DNA of 64,000 bases from Zoogloea sp. 1C4 (GTDB lineage Bacteria > Pseudomonadota > Gammaproteobacteria > Burkholderiales > Rhodocyclaceae): assembly GCF_009469605.1 (NCBI RefSeq), contig NZ_SSXU01000014.1:1-64000 (forward strand), in the 5' to 3' direction. Under the pieces are notes generated by a model. The model had not been told where the DNA came from. It was given only the letters and a program-made list of their open reading frames with translations, and ran no database searches. Made by a program: the position numbers and the translations under genes. Below, piece after piece: positions 53,580-62,106 of this stretch. Each line of letters begins with the position of its first letter. The first letter of the stretch is position 1.

Positions 53580-54488
53580 TCAGATCACCGTTTCCTTGTC
53601 CTCACCCCCCAGCACCTCCAGCAGCGCGGGGATCAGGCGGGACAGTTCACCGCTCATCAGGGCGAAATCGGCCTCCATCTGCATGTCGGCGGATTCGGCG
53701 TTTTTGTCGGCTTCCTCCTTGATGATGTCGAGGAAGGCGACCCGCTTGATCTCCATCTTCTCGGTCAGCACAAAGCTCACCCGGTCGTCGAAGGTGAGCG
53801 CGAGGCGCGTCGGGAGCTTGCCGGCGGCGAGGTGGTCCTGCACGTCCTTGCCGTCCAGCGCGTGGCGCACGTAGCGCACGGCGGCCTTCTCGTCGGTGAC
53901 GGCGCGCAGCTCGCAGTCCAGGTCGATGGTGAAGTTGCCGCTGGCCTCGTTGGCGGCCAGCCAGCCGGTCATCACCGACACCGGCGACAGCCTGGTCTTG
54001 ACCATCTTCACCGGCAGCTCGTCGAGGGTGTCGCGCAGGGCTTCGAGGACTTCCTCGGCGCGGGCCGGGCTGGAGGCGTCGATGACGAGCCAGCCGCCCA
54101 CCGGGTCGATCCACGCAAACACGCGGCGGCGGCGGGTGAAGGCGCGGGGCAGCAGCTCCTGGAGCACGGCCTCCTTGATCTCCTTCATCTGCTTGCGGCC
54201 GGGCTTGTAGCCCTGCTGGGCCTCGATCATCTCGGCCTTGTCGGCAGCCACGTCATTGACGACGGACGAAGGCAGCAGCTTCTGCTCGACGGCCAGCGAG
54301 ATGAGGAAATGGCCCTTCACCGGCAGCACGAAGCGGTCGTCCTTGGTGGGCGAGCTCCAGCCGCGGCTCGCCATGTCCTGGCTGCCACAGGGCTGGAAAG
54401 GACGGGCGGCGAGCTTTTCCTGCAGCGTGTCGGCGGTGAGCGCCCAGTTTTCGGGGAGACGGTAGATCTGGAGGTTGCGGAACCACAT
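53580..54488 (-). CDS. rdgC: Recombination-associated protein RdgC
   Basis: 302 aa, normal length. Starts M-W-F-R-N-L-Q-I-Y-R-L; contains R-P-F-Q-P-C-G-S-Q-D and G-W-S-S-P, the family signature. A ring-shaped DNA-binding protein that restrains RecA. Single gene; the start at 54488 was preferred over 54500 because M-W-F-R-N is the conserved N-terminus. Confidence 0.94.
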   Translation of the reverse strand: MWFRNLQIYRLPENWALTADTLQEKLAARPFQPCGSQDMASRGWSSPTKDDRFVLPVKGHFLISLAVEQKLLPSSVVNDVAADKAEMIEAQQGYKPGRKQMKEIKEAVLQELLPRAFTRRRRVFAWIDPVGGWLVIDASSPARAEEVLEALRDTLDELPVKMVKTRLSPVSVMTGWLAANEASGNFTIDLDCELRAVTDEKAAVRYVRHALDGKDVQDHLAAGKLPTRLALTFDDRVSFVLTEKMEIKRVAFLDIIKEEADKNAESADMQMEADFALMSGELSRLIPALLEVLGGEDKETVI

Positions 54489-54573
54489 GGCGGGGTACAT
54501 CCGTGCTGATGGAAAAGAGGCGGCATTGTAGCGGCTCGGGCGCGACCGGGAAGGGGCCGTGACCTCGCGGTGG

Positions 54574-54616
54574 TTGACACTCTGAATTTCAGAGCAATAA
54601 ACTCTGAACCGCAGAG
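54574..54616 (+). promoter_or_regulatory. Promoter with two tandem palindromic operators (CTCTGAA type)
   Basis: -35 TTGACA (54574-54579) and -10 AATAAA (54596-54601) with a 16-nt spacer. The spacer is the perfect palindrome CTCTGAATTTCAGAG (54580-54594). A second palindrome CTCTGAACCGCAGAG (54602-54616) starts right after the -10, 22 bp centre to centre. A repressor on these sites would block the promoter. The winged-helix regulator at 56362 is the best candidate. Confidence 0.8.
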
Positions 54617-54640
54617 TAAAACCTCACGGAATATCCGACC

Positions 54641-55690
54641 ATGGCCGACCCGATCACCCGCCAGCTCGACAGCATCCAGTCCATGCTCACCCGCGGCCAA
54701 CGCAACCTGCGCATGGAGCGCCACAGCCTGATCCTGTGGGGCCTCGCCGGCGCCGGGCTGTTCGCGGCGAGCGATCTGGTATTCACCGCCGAGCAGATCC
54801 CCGACACCGCCAGCCGCGCGGTGGCCTGGCTGCTGCTGCTCGCCGCGGTGCTGGGCGGCACCGGCTTTGCCGACTGGCACCTGACCCGCCGCGTGAAGGC
54901 CGCGCGGGACGAGACCTGGTCGTTCATCCACCGCCAGGTGGTCAAGCTGCTGTGGCTCTTGATGGCTGTGGGCACGCTGTTCACCTTCGCCACCTTCTTC
55001 TACGGCGGCGCCTACATGCTGTGCACCGTTTGGCTGGTGATGATCGGGCTGGCGTTCTACGTCCACGGCCTGTTCTCGGAAGAAGTGCTCGAATGGACCG
55101 GCGGCATCATCATCGCCATCGGCGTGGCGGGCCTCGTCGCCCGGCTGCCCTTCGAGACGATGAAGTGGATCGCCGCGGCGGTGTTCGGCATCGGCCTGCC
55201 GCTGCTGTCGCTGCTCCTCGACCACGGCCGCGCGCGCCCCTTCCTGGTACGCCTCGGGCAGTCCGTGGGCTGGACGGTGGCGGTGCTGGCGGTGCCCCTC
55301 GTCGCCCACCGCGTGGCCGCTTCCAGCCTGCCGCCCGAGCTGCCCGTCACCGCCCTGGCCGACTACCGGGCCGGCGCGGCCCCGGCCGGCGAGACCATCG
55401 TCCGCCTGCCCGCCGGCCAGCCGGTGCCGGTGAAGGTGGCGGTGTCCGGCGACCTGTTCCGCCCGGCGCCGGACGCCGTGCTGCCCCTCACCCTCGACCG
55501 CCCGGTGGAGATCCTGCTGCGCGACGGCACGCCCACCGGCGACCTGCGCCTGCCCGGCGAGCCGTGGCAGCTCGCCCGCGAAACCCGCTGGATCTCCATC
55601 CCGTGGATCCGCGCCCGCCTCGACCCGACCGCCGGCCCGGTGGTGGAGTCGGCGCTGGTGGTGGATTTCCACGGCCATCCCCGCAACTGA
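54641..55690 (+). CDS. Multi-pass membrane protein of unknown function
   Basis: 349 aa. Residues 1-25 are a soluble helix (D-P-I-T-R-Q-L-D-S-I-Q-S-M-L), followed by about seven hydrophobic segments to residue 225. A soluble C-terminal domain (V-R-L-P-A-G-Q-P-V-P-V-K-V-A-V-S-G) lies probably outside. No family recognised. First gene of an operon with a lipoprotein, a small regulator and another membrane protein. Confidence 0.78.
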   Translation: MADPITRQLDSIQSMLTRGQRNLRMERHSLILWGLAGAGLFAASDLVFTAEQIPDTASRAVAWLLLLAAVLGGTGFADWHLTRRVKAARDETWSFIHRQVVKLLWLLMAVGTLFTFATFFYGGAYMLCTVWLVMIGLAFYVHGLFSEEVLEWTGGIIIAIGVAGLVARLPFETMKWIAAAVFGIGLPLLSLLLDHGRARPFLVRLGQSVGWTVAVLAVPLVAHRVAASSLPPELPVTALADYRAGAAPAGETIVRLPAGQPVPVKVAVSGDLFRPAPDAVLPLTLDRPVEILLRDGTPTGDLRLPGEPWQLARETRWISIPWIRARLDPTAGPVVESALVVDFHGHPRN

Positions 55691-55717
55691 AACCTTCCCT
55701 CACCCAGGAGCACCACG

Positions 55718-56110
55718 ATGATCCTCCGCACCCTCAGCATCCTCGGCGCCTGCGCGCTGACCGCCTGCGCCGGCATTCCCCCCGGTGGCGACGAGATGGC
55801 CCGCCTGCCGGTCGTGCGCTTCGGCGACACGCCGCCTGCCGACCAGCCCTTCATCCTGCTCTACCCCGCCGGCGCGCCGCTGCCGGTGGAGACGCGCATC
55901 CACGGCAGCCTGCTGCAGGAAGAAGCCCGCGGCGTGCTCACCGTGCGCACCAAGCAGGATCTGTACACCTACAAGCACTGGGCCAGCCTCGACGGCAAGA
56001 CCTGGAAAGCCGGCAACCAGGTGGTCGGCGGCCACTTCGAGATCGCCGTGCCCGGCGAGAAGGACGGGCGCAATCCGGGCTCGATGCGTGCAGAATTCAA
56101 TCTGAAGTGA
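55718..56110 (+). CDS. Small putative lipoprotein
   Basis: 130 aa. Lipobox A-L-T-A-C with Cys17 after a short hydrophobic stretch, so lipid-anchored. The mature part is beta-rich (F-I-L-L-Y-P-A-G-A-P-L-P-V-E-T, Y-K-H-W-A-S-L-D-G-K). Unknown function. AGGAG lies 7 nt before the ATG; 27 nt after the membrane protein gene. Confidence 0.78.
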   Translation: MILRTLSILGACALTACAGIPPGGDEMARLPVVRFGDTPPADQPFILLYPAGAPLPVETRIHGSLLQEEARGVLTVRTKQDLYTYKHWASLDGKTWKAGNQVVGGHFEIAVPGEKDGRNPGSMRAEFNLK

Positions 56111-56361
56111 AGGATGCCCCCCGAAGCGCCTGCGGCGCGGAGGGCCGGCTTTACACAGCCGGCCCGTTCGGCAGGCATGGAGCCATGCTCCAAGAAGTCC
56201 CTGCCTCACCCCCCCCACAGGGGGCGGGCCGGCCGCTTCGGGGCGGCCGTGCGCGTCCGGCCAAAGGCCCGTATCCCCTGCTTCCCGGGATGCAAGCGGT
56301 ACCCGGCGCACCAGAAAACTGAAACACCCCAACCGACGCCCGCCACCCGGCGGGCCGCCCC
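56111..56361. other. 250-nt intra-operon gap with strong hairpins
   Basis: GGGCCGGCT pairs with AGCCGGCCC across six bases (56142-56165), 31 nt past the lipoprotein stop, with further GC-rich inverted repeats to about 56260 (GGCATGG/CCATGC, GGCCGC/GCGGCC). No T-tract. It could attenuate read-through into the regulator gene. No gene seen. Confidence 0.6.
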
Positions 56362-56691
56362 ATGGACAACCTCGACCCGCTCCTCCACCAGCCCCTGCGC
56401 ACCCAGATCGCCGCTTTCCTGGCCGGCTGCGACGAAGCCAGCTTTTCCGAACTCAAGCGCAACCTGCAGGTTTCCGACGGCAACCTCGAATCGCACCTCA
56501 AGAAGCTGATCGCCGCCGACTACGTGAGCCTGCGCCGCAGCGAAGGCCCCGGCCGCGCCCAGACCAGCTACAGCCTCACCCCCACCGGGATGGGCGCCCT
56601 GCAGCGCTACATCCAGACCCTGCAGAAACTCCTGCCGCTCGGCACGCAACCGGCCGCCGACCCGCTGGGCGGCGTGGTTGCCGGCTCGTGA
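56362..56691 (+). CDS. Winged-helix transcriptional regulator
   Basis: 109 aa. One winged-helix domain with F-S-E-L-K-R-N-L-Q-V-S-D-G-N-L-E-S-H-L-K-K-L (recognition helix near 40-50) and a wing S-E-G-P-G-R-A-Q-T-S-Y-S-L-T, like the small MarR/ArsR-type repressors with no metal Cys. It is well placed to repress its own operon via the CTCTGAA palindromes at 54580 and 54602. Confidence 0.85.
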   Translation: MDNLDPLLHQPLRTQIAAFLAGCDEASFSELKRNLQVSDGNLESHLKKLIAADYVSLRRSEGPGRAQTSYSLTPTGMGALQRYIQTLQKLLPLGTQPAADPLGGVVAGS

Positions 56692-57095
56692 GCCGCGCCG
56701 ACGTCGCGCTAAGGGTGGCCCTGCTGCCGGTGGTGATGCTGGCGGGGGTGATGTTGTACGGCCAGGCGGTGATCGTGGCGACGAAGCTGATGCCGGTGCC
56801 GGAAACCGGGCCGCTGACCATCGCAGTACAGATCAGCCAGGGATTCCTCGCGGCCACGCTCAACGCGGCGCTGGCCTGCTACCCGCTGGCCCGCCTGTAT
56901 GGCCGGGCGGCGACGGGCGTGGCGGCGCTGATCGCGCTGGCGGTGGCCGCCGGCGCGCTGCACGGCAGCGGCGATGAGGCCGACGCGACGGCCCTGCTGC
57001 TGCGCGGCTGGGCGCTGCTGTGTTGCGTGGTGCTGCTGATGGGCGGCACCTGGCTGGTCGCCCGGCGCCGACTGGCCGGCGCTTCAGCCCGCTGA
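56688..57095 (+). CDS. Small membrane protein of unknown function
   Basis: 135 aa from a GTG overlapping the regulator stop by 4 nt. Four hydrophobic helices (about 8-30, 45-65, 72-90, 105-125), basic tail. No family recognised. Presumably regulated with the genes upstream. Confidence 0.72.
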   Translation: MSRADVALRVALLPVVMLAGVMLYGQAVIVATKLMPVPETGPLTIAVQISQGFLAATLNAALACYPLARLYGRAATGVAALIALAVAAGALHGSGDEADATALLLRGWALLCCVVLLMGGTWLVARRRLAGASAR

Positions 57096-57749
57096 AGGCT
57101 CGGGCCAGACGTTCTCGGCCAGCACCGTCTCGATGGGCATGCGCTCGGCCCAGTGTTCCATCTCCAGCATCGGGCGCGGGTAGAACTGCTCCACATGGCC
57201 GATGCACAGGATCGCCACCGGGCGGGCGCCTTCGGGCATGCCCAGCAGCGCGGCCAGCTCGACCGGATCGAAGATCGACACCCAGCCCAGCCCGATGCCC
57301 TCGGCGCGGGCGGCCAGCCACATGTTCTGGATCGCGCAGGCCACCGAGGCGAGGTCCATCTCGGGCAGCGTGCGGCGCCCGAAGACATGCTTCTCGCGGC
57401 CGTCCGCCAGGGCCACGACGATCACCTCGCCAGCCTCCAGCAGGCCCTCCACCTTCAGCCGCATGAAGTCGTCCTCGCGCTCGCCCAGGGCCTGGGCGGT
57501 GGCGCGGCGCTCCACCTCGACGAGTTCGTGCATCCGCTCGCGCAGGGCGCGGTCGGTGATGCGGATGAAGCGCCAGGGCTGCATGTAGCCCACGCTGGGG
57601 GCATGGTGAGCAGCCCACAGCAGGCGATTGAGCAGCGCCGGATCGACCGGATCAGGGCGGAAGTGACGCATGTCGCGCCGCTCGGCGATGGCCCGGTAGA
57701 CGCCGGCGATCTCCGGCTCGGTGAAGCGATGGGATGGGGTGTCGGCCAT
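57084..57749 (-). CDS. bluB: 5,6-dimethylbenzimidazole synthase
   Basis: 221 aa. Nitroreductase fold with R-R-D-M-R-H-F-R-P-D-P-V, H-H-A-P-S-V-G-Y-M-Q-P-W-R-F-I-R and G-W-V-S-I-F-D-P matching BluB. It breaks down FMNH2 with oxygen to make the lower ligand of vitamin B12. Its 3' end overlaps the convergent membrane gene by 12 nt. Confidence 0.92.
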   Translation of the reverse strand: MADTPSHRFTEPEIAGVYRAIAERRDMRHFRPDPVDPALLNRLLWAAHHAPSVGYMQPWRFIRITDRALRERMHELVEVERRATAQALGEREDDFMRLKVEGLLEAGEVIVVALADGREKHVFGRRTLPEMDLASVACAIQNMWLAARAEGIGLGWVSIFDPVELAALLGMPEGARPVAILCIGHVEQFYPRPMLEMEHWAERMPIETVLAENVWPEPSAG

Positions 57750-57781
57750 GATGGAAGCGATGTCTGGCGAAGGCGCGAAGT

Positions 57782-59242
57782 TTACTCGTCGAGCAGGAAG
57801 ACGCGGACCTTCTTGCCCTTGATCTTGCCGTCGGCGAGGCGCTTCAGGGCCTGGCGGGCGATGCCGCGCTCCACCGCCACGTAGGTGGATTGGTCGTTCA
57901 CGTTGATCTTGCCCACCTGGCTGGCGCTAAAGCCGGCCTCGCCGGTGAGGGCGCCGAGCACGTCGCCGGGGCGGATCTTCTCTTTGCGCCCGCCGAGGAT
58001 CTGTAGCGTGACCATCGGCGGCTGGGGTACCGGCTGGTCTTCGGCGTGGAGCTCGGCGAGGGATTCCCACTGGGGCTCGAAGCCGTTGGCGCGGGCGATG
58101 GCGGCGACGCGGTTTTTCTCGGAGGGGCCGACCAGGCTGAGCGCCCAGCCGTTCTCGTCGGCGCGGCCGGTGCGGCCGATACGGTGGACATGCACCTCCG
58201 GGTCCGGCGTCACGTCCACGTTGATGACGGCTTCCAGCCCGGCCACGTCGAGGCCGCGGGCGGCGACGTCGGTGGCCACCAGCACCGAGCAGCTGCGGTT
58301 GGCAAACTGCACCATCACCTGATCCCGATCGCGCTGGTCGAGCTCGCCGTGCAGCGCCAGCACGTGAAAGCCCTGGGCGTGGAGCACGTCGATGAGATCG
58401 CGGCACTGCTGCTTGGTGTTGCAGAAGGCCAGAGTGCTTTCCGGGCGATAGTGGCGCAGCAGCAGCCCGACCGCGGCGAGGCGCTGGTCCGCCGCCACCT
58501 CGAAGAAGCGCTGGCGGATCTTGTCGGCCTCGTGCTGCTCGGGCAGCGCGATCTCCTGGGGCTGGCGCATGAACTGGCGTGCCAGGCGCACCACGCCTTC
58601 CGGGTAGGTGGCCGAGAACAGCAGGGTCTGGCGATGCTTCGGGCAGGCCTTGGCGACGTAGGCGATGTCGTCGAAGAAGCCCATGTCGAGCATCCGGTCG
58701 GCCTCGTCGAGCACCAGCGTGGCCAGCGCGTCGAGCTTGAGGCTGCCGCGGGAGATGTGGTCCATCAGCCGGCCGGGCGTGCCGACCACCACGTGGGCGC
58801 CGTGGGCGAGGCTGTCGGCCTGGGGGCGGATCGGCGAGCCGCCGCACAGGGTGAGGATCTTGATGTTGTCTTCGGCGCGGGCGAGGCGGCGCAGCTCCTG
58901 CCCGACCTGCTCGGCCAGCTCGCGGGTGGGGCACAGCACCAGGGCCTGCACCGCAAAGCGGCGGGCGTCGAGGCGCTGGAGGAGCGGCAGGCCGAAGGCC
59001 GCCGTCTTGCCGCTGCCAGTTTTAGCTTGGGCGATCAGATCGTGACCGGCCAGCGCCACGGGCAGGCTGGCGGCCTGGATCGGCGTCATGGTGTGGTAGC
59101 CGAGGCGGGCCAGATTGGCGAGCACCGCGGGCGGCAGGCCGAGCGTGTCGAAGGGCGCCGCGGCAATGGCGGCGGGGGGCGGAACGAAGCTGGGGTCGGA
59201 GCCGGAAGCGTCGTCCGGCGGCGGGAGCGGCGTGGAAGTCAT
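57782..59242 (-). CDS. dbpA: ATP-dependent RNA helicase DbpA
   Basis: 486 aa. DEAD-box motifs A-K-T-G-S-G-K-T, P-T-R-E-L-A, V-L-D-E-A-D, S-A-T and H-R-I-G-R-T-G-R are all present. The C-terminal 80 residues (G-G-R-K-E-K-I-R-P-G-D-V-L-G-A-L-T) are the DbpA RNA-binding domain that recognises 23S rRNA hairpin 92. Acts in 50S assembly. N-terminus has a Pro/Ala extension of about 30 residues. Confidence 0.93.
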   Translation of the reverse strand: MTSTPLPPPDDASGSDPSFVPPPAAIAAAPFDTLGLPPAVLANLARLGYHTMTPIQAASLPVALAGHDLIAQAKTGSGKTAAFGLPLLQRLDARRFAVQALVLCPTRELAEQVGQELRRLARAEDNIKILTLCGGSPIRPQADSLAHGAHVVVGTPGRLMDHISRGSLKLDALATLVLDEADRMLDMGFFDDIAYVAKACPKHRQTLLFSATYPEGVVRLARQFMRQPQEIALPEQHEADKIRQRFFEVAADQRLAAVGLLLRHYRPESTLAFCNTKQQCRDLIDVLHAQGFHVLALHGELDQRDRDQVMVQFANRSCSVLVATDVAARGLDVAGLEAVINVDVTPDPEVHVHRIGRTGRADENGWALSLVGPSEKNRVAAIARANGFEPQWESLAELHAEDQPVPQPPMVTLQILGGRKEKIRPGDVLGALTGEAGFSASQVGKINVNDQSTYVAVERGIARQALKRLADGKIKGKKVRVFLLDE

Positions 59243-59297
59243 GCCGGATTATCCCGCAAAGCCGCCCCGCGCGCCCCGAAACCGGCGGGGCGAGGTG

Positions 59298-60107
59298 TCA
59301 GTAGCCGGAACCCATTCCCAGCCGGGCGCGCTCGCGGGCAAGGCGCTGCTCCAGGCGGGCCTGTTCACGGGCTTCTTCCGCGCGATCGCGGGCTTCCTTC
59401 TGCTGGCGCTCCCATTCGGCCTTGCGGCGGGCCTCTTCTTCGGCGCGCTCCACGCTGTTGGTGATCTGATCGGCGTACTGCTTGCGCTCGGCCAGGGCCA
59501 TCTCGTGGCGGCGCTCGGCCTCGCGGCGTTCGTATTCGGCGCGACGCTCGGCCTCGGCCTGCTGATAGGCCTCGCGGCGACGGCGCTCCTCGGTGGCCTG
59601 GCGGGCGATCTCCTCGTCGGTGAGATCGCCGTATATCTGCCGCCGCTCGGCCGCCGCGGCCCTGGCCTGGGCGGCGTTCATGGCGCCGTTGTCGGCCGGG
59701 GACATCTGGCGGAAGGCAAAGATGGACATGAAGATCTGGATGCCCACCGCCACCGCGAGCAGCCCGCCAATCACGGTGAGCATGGTGCGCAGGGGCGGGC
59801 GCGGCTTGAAGACGCGGGGCGGCGGCAGATCCACCGGCAGCACGCCGGCAGGCACGCCAAGCCCGGGCGGAAGCTCGGGCTGGGTGGGCGCCAGGCTGGC
59901 GTCATAGGCGGCGCGCCGGCCGGGGTCGGACAGAATCCAGCAGGCCTCCTTGACCACCTTGATCTGGTTGTCGGCGTCCACCTGGTCCATGCCGTGGGGG
60001 CCGGACTGATAGTGGCGAACCAGCCGGAGCTGGGCAGCATGGATGTCGGCCTCGGTTGCCGTGGGTGGCAGTCCGAGCAGATCGTAGAGTGTGGTCCTGG
60101 TCTTCAT
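59298..60107 (-). CDS. J-domain-like membrane protein lacking HPD
   Basis: 269 aa. Residues 5-75 align with a DnaJ domain (T-L-Y-D-L-L-G-L-P-P-T-A-T-E-A-D-I at the start, A-C-W-I-L-S-D-P-G-R-R-A-A-Y-D at the end), but the HPD loop is replaced by Y-Q-S-G-P-H-G. One membrane helix (about 107-130), then a highly charged coiled coil rich in Arg/Glu. Without HPD it should not stimulate DnaK ATPase; it may be an adaptor. Confidence 0.85.
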   Translation of the reverse strand: MKTRTTLYDLLGLPPTATEADIHAAQLRLVRHYQSGPHGMDQVDADNQIKVVKEACWILSDPGRRAAYDASLAPTQPELPPGLGVPAGVLPVDLPPPRVFKPRPPLRTMLTVIGGLLAVAVGIQIFMSIFAFRQMSPADNGAMNAAQARAAAAERRQIYGDLTDEEIARQATEERRRREAYQQAEAERRAEYERREAERRHEMALAERKQYADQITNSVERAEEEARRKAEWERQQKEARDRAEEAREQARLEQRLARERARLGMGSGY

Positions 60108-60212
60108 GGCAGGCGTGAAGGGGAAATACGCATTCCGGGCCGATTATAGCGACGTGATGTGCCGCAACTTTACGGCCCGGTGCGATTTTCTGCTACGCGC
60201 TTGTGCACTGCA

Positions 60213-61493
60213 TTACAGATACCCCAGGTGGCGCGGCAGCCACAGGGCGATGTCTGGCACGAAGGTGACCAGGAGCATGGTGCCCGCCATCGCGGCGATC
60301 ATCCACAGCACCCACGGCACGGTGGATTCCATCGTCACGTTGGCCATCCGGCAGGTGACCATCAGATTGACGCCCAGCGGCGGGTGGAACTGGCCCAGCG
60401 CCATGTTCATGGTGATGATGACCCCGAACCACACCAGATCCCAGCCGAAGTGAGTGGCGATGGGCACCAGCAGCGGCAGGAAGATGAAGTAGATCGAGAT
60501 GGCGTCGAGGAACATCCCGGCAATCAGCAGCAGCAGCTGGATCGACAGCAGCATCGGGATCTCCGACAGCCCGGTGCCGAGCAGCGCGGCGGCCAGGTGG
60601 TCGAAGGTGCCGAGGGTGTTGCTGCCCCACGCGAAGACACTGGCCAGCGCCACCACGGTGAGGATCACCGACGATATCTCGGCGGATTCCACCAGCACGC
60701 CGTACACATCCTTCCAGGTGAGCGAGCGGTAGATCACCATGCCCACCACCAGGCCGTAGAACACCGCCACCACCGCCGCCTCGGTGGGCGTGAAGAAGCC
60801 GCTGCGCATGCCGCCCAGGATGATGACCGGCGCCGCGAGGCCCCAGCCGGCGTCCTTGAGGCTCTGCCAGAAGGGCGGGCGGGCTTCATCCACCTCGGCC
60901 TCGAAGCCGTGCTTCACCGACAGCGCCCAGGCCACCAGGATCAGCGTCAGGCCCGACAGGATGCCGGGGATCATCCCCGCCGCGAACAGCGCCGGCACCG
61001 ACGCCTGGGGCACCAGCAGGCTGTAGATCACGAAGGCGATCGACGGCGGGATCAGGATATCCGTCGAGCCCGCCGCGGCGATCACCCCGGCGGTGAAGGA
61101 GCGCGGGTAGCCGGCCTTGAGCATCGACGGGAGCATCACAGCCCCCACCGCGGCCGAATCCGCCGGGCCGGAGCCCGAGATGCCGCCCAGGATCATCGCC
61201 ACCAGGATCGCCACGATGGCGAGGCTGCCGCGCCGCTGGCCCACCAGCGCCGACGCGAAGCGCACGATGGTCGCCGCCACGCCGGCGCGCTCGAAGATGA
61301 GGCCGGCGATCACGAAGACCGGGATCGCCATCAGCGGATACTTGGCGATGCCGGTATAGACATTGGTGGGCAGCGACAGCATGCCCAGGTCGGCCGCGGC
61401 CACCACCGCCACGCCGGCGAGGCCCATCGCCACCGCCAGCGGCACGCCGGCCAGCATCAGCCCCGCAAAAAGCCCGAAGAGCAGCCAGTCCAT
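60213..61493 (-). CDS. dctM: TRAP transporter large permease (DctM type)
   Basis: 426 aa, about 12 helices. F-A-G-L-M-L-A-G-V-P-L-A-V-A-M-G, G-I-S-G-S-G-P-A-D-S-A-A-V and G-M-F-L-D-A are DctM hallmarks. It couples solute uptake to the sodium gradient. The ATG overlaps the dctQ stop region by one base. Confidence 0.92.
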   Translation of the reverse strand: MDWLLFGLFAGLMLAGVPLAVAMGLAGVAVVAAADLGMLSLPTNVYTGIAKYPLMAIPVFVIAGLIFERAGVAATIVRFASALVGQRRGSLAIVAILVAMILGGISGSGPADSAAVGAVMLPSMLKAGYPRSFTAGVIAAAGSTDILIPPSIAFVIYSLLVPQASVPALFAAGMIPGILSGLTLILVAWALSVKHGFEAEVDEARPPFWQSLKDAGWGLAAPVIILGGMRSGFFTPTEAAVVAVFYGLVVGMVIYRSLTWKDVYGVLVESAEISSVILTVVALASVFAWGSNTLGTFDHLAAALLGTGLSEIPMLLSIQLLLLIAGMFLDAISIYFIFLPLLVPIATHFGWDLVWFGVIITMNMALGQFHPPLGVNLMVTCRMANVTMESTVPWVLWMIAAMAGTMLLVTFVPDIALWLPRHLGYL

Positions 61494-61975
61494 CACTTGG
61501 CCCTCCGCAGCAGCAGCGCCACGAGGCGCAGCACGATCAGCATCGACAGCACCGGCAGCCACACCGTGTACCACCACTGGGGCACGCCCAGCGACGGCGA
61601 GGTGACCTCGAAGCTGTAGTCATCCCAGGCCATCAGCACGCCATACCAGGCCAGCAGCCCGAACATCACCAGCGAGCACAGCATCGCCAGGCGGTGGGCC
61701 AGCGGCTTGATCGCCGGCCAGCGATCGACGAAGAAGGTGATCGCGATGTGGTGGTTGCTGGCAAAGGCGTGGGACGCGCCCACCAGCGTCATCACCACCA
61801 GCAGCGCCACCGAGATTTCCTCGGTGAAGGCGAAGGAGATGTCGGTGAAATAGCGCACCAGCACGTTGGCCATGGTGAGCAGGCACAGCACGCCCATCGA
61901 GGCGGCCATCAGAAAGCGCTCGATGGCGCCGAGGGAGAACTTGCCGCCTGGGGCGGTCTTGTCGGGTGGGGACAT
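61493..61975 (-). CDS. dctQ: TRAP transporter small permease (DctQ type)
   Basis: 160 aa, four helices. V-L-V-R-Y-F-T-D-I-S-F-A-F-T-E-E-I-S and H-H-I-A-I-T-F-F match DctQ. Partner of the large permease. Long hairpin repeat between dctP and dctQ. Confidence 0.88.
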   Translation of the reverse strand: MSPPDKTAPGGKFSLGAIERFLMAASMGVLCLLTMANVLVRYFTDISFAFTEEISVALLVVMTLVGASHAFASNHHIAITFFVDRWPAIKPLAHRLAMLCSLVMFGLLAWYGVLMAWDDYSFEVTSPSLGVPQWWYTVWLPVLSMLIVLRLVALLLRRAK

Positions 61976-62023
61976 GAGGGGGAGGGAAAATCGTGGATGG
62001 GGGGAGATCAGGGGCCGAACGAT

Positions 62024-62096
62024 CCTGTAGGTCGGACTTCAGTCCAACAAACGCCTTGTTCAGCCCGTGATGTCGGACTGAAGTCCGACCTACAGG
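62024..62096. repeat. Long inverted repeat (GTCGGACTTCAGTCC element) between dctP and dctQ
   Basis: Arms of about 25 nt (62024-62048 and 62071-62096) pair with one mismatch, built on CCTGTAGGTCGGACTTCAGT, with a 22-nt loop. The core GGACTTCAGTCC is itself near-palindromic. Similar extragenic palindromes are widespread in proteobacteria. In the mRNA it may favour dctP over dctQM, as known for binding-protein genes. Confidence 0.85.
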
Positions 62097-62106
62097 GGCA
62101 ACCGGC

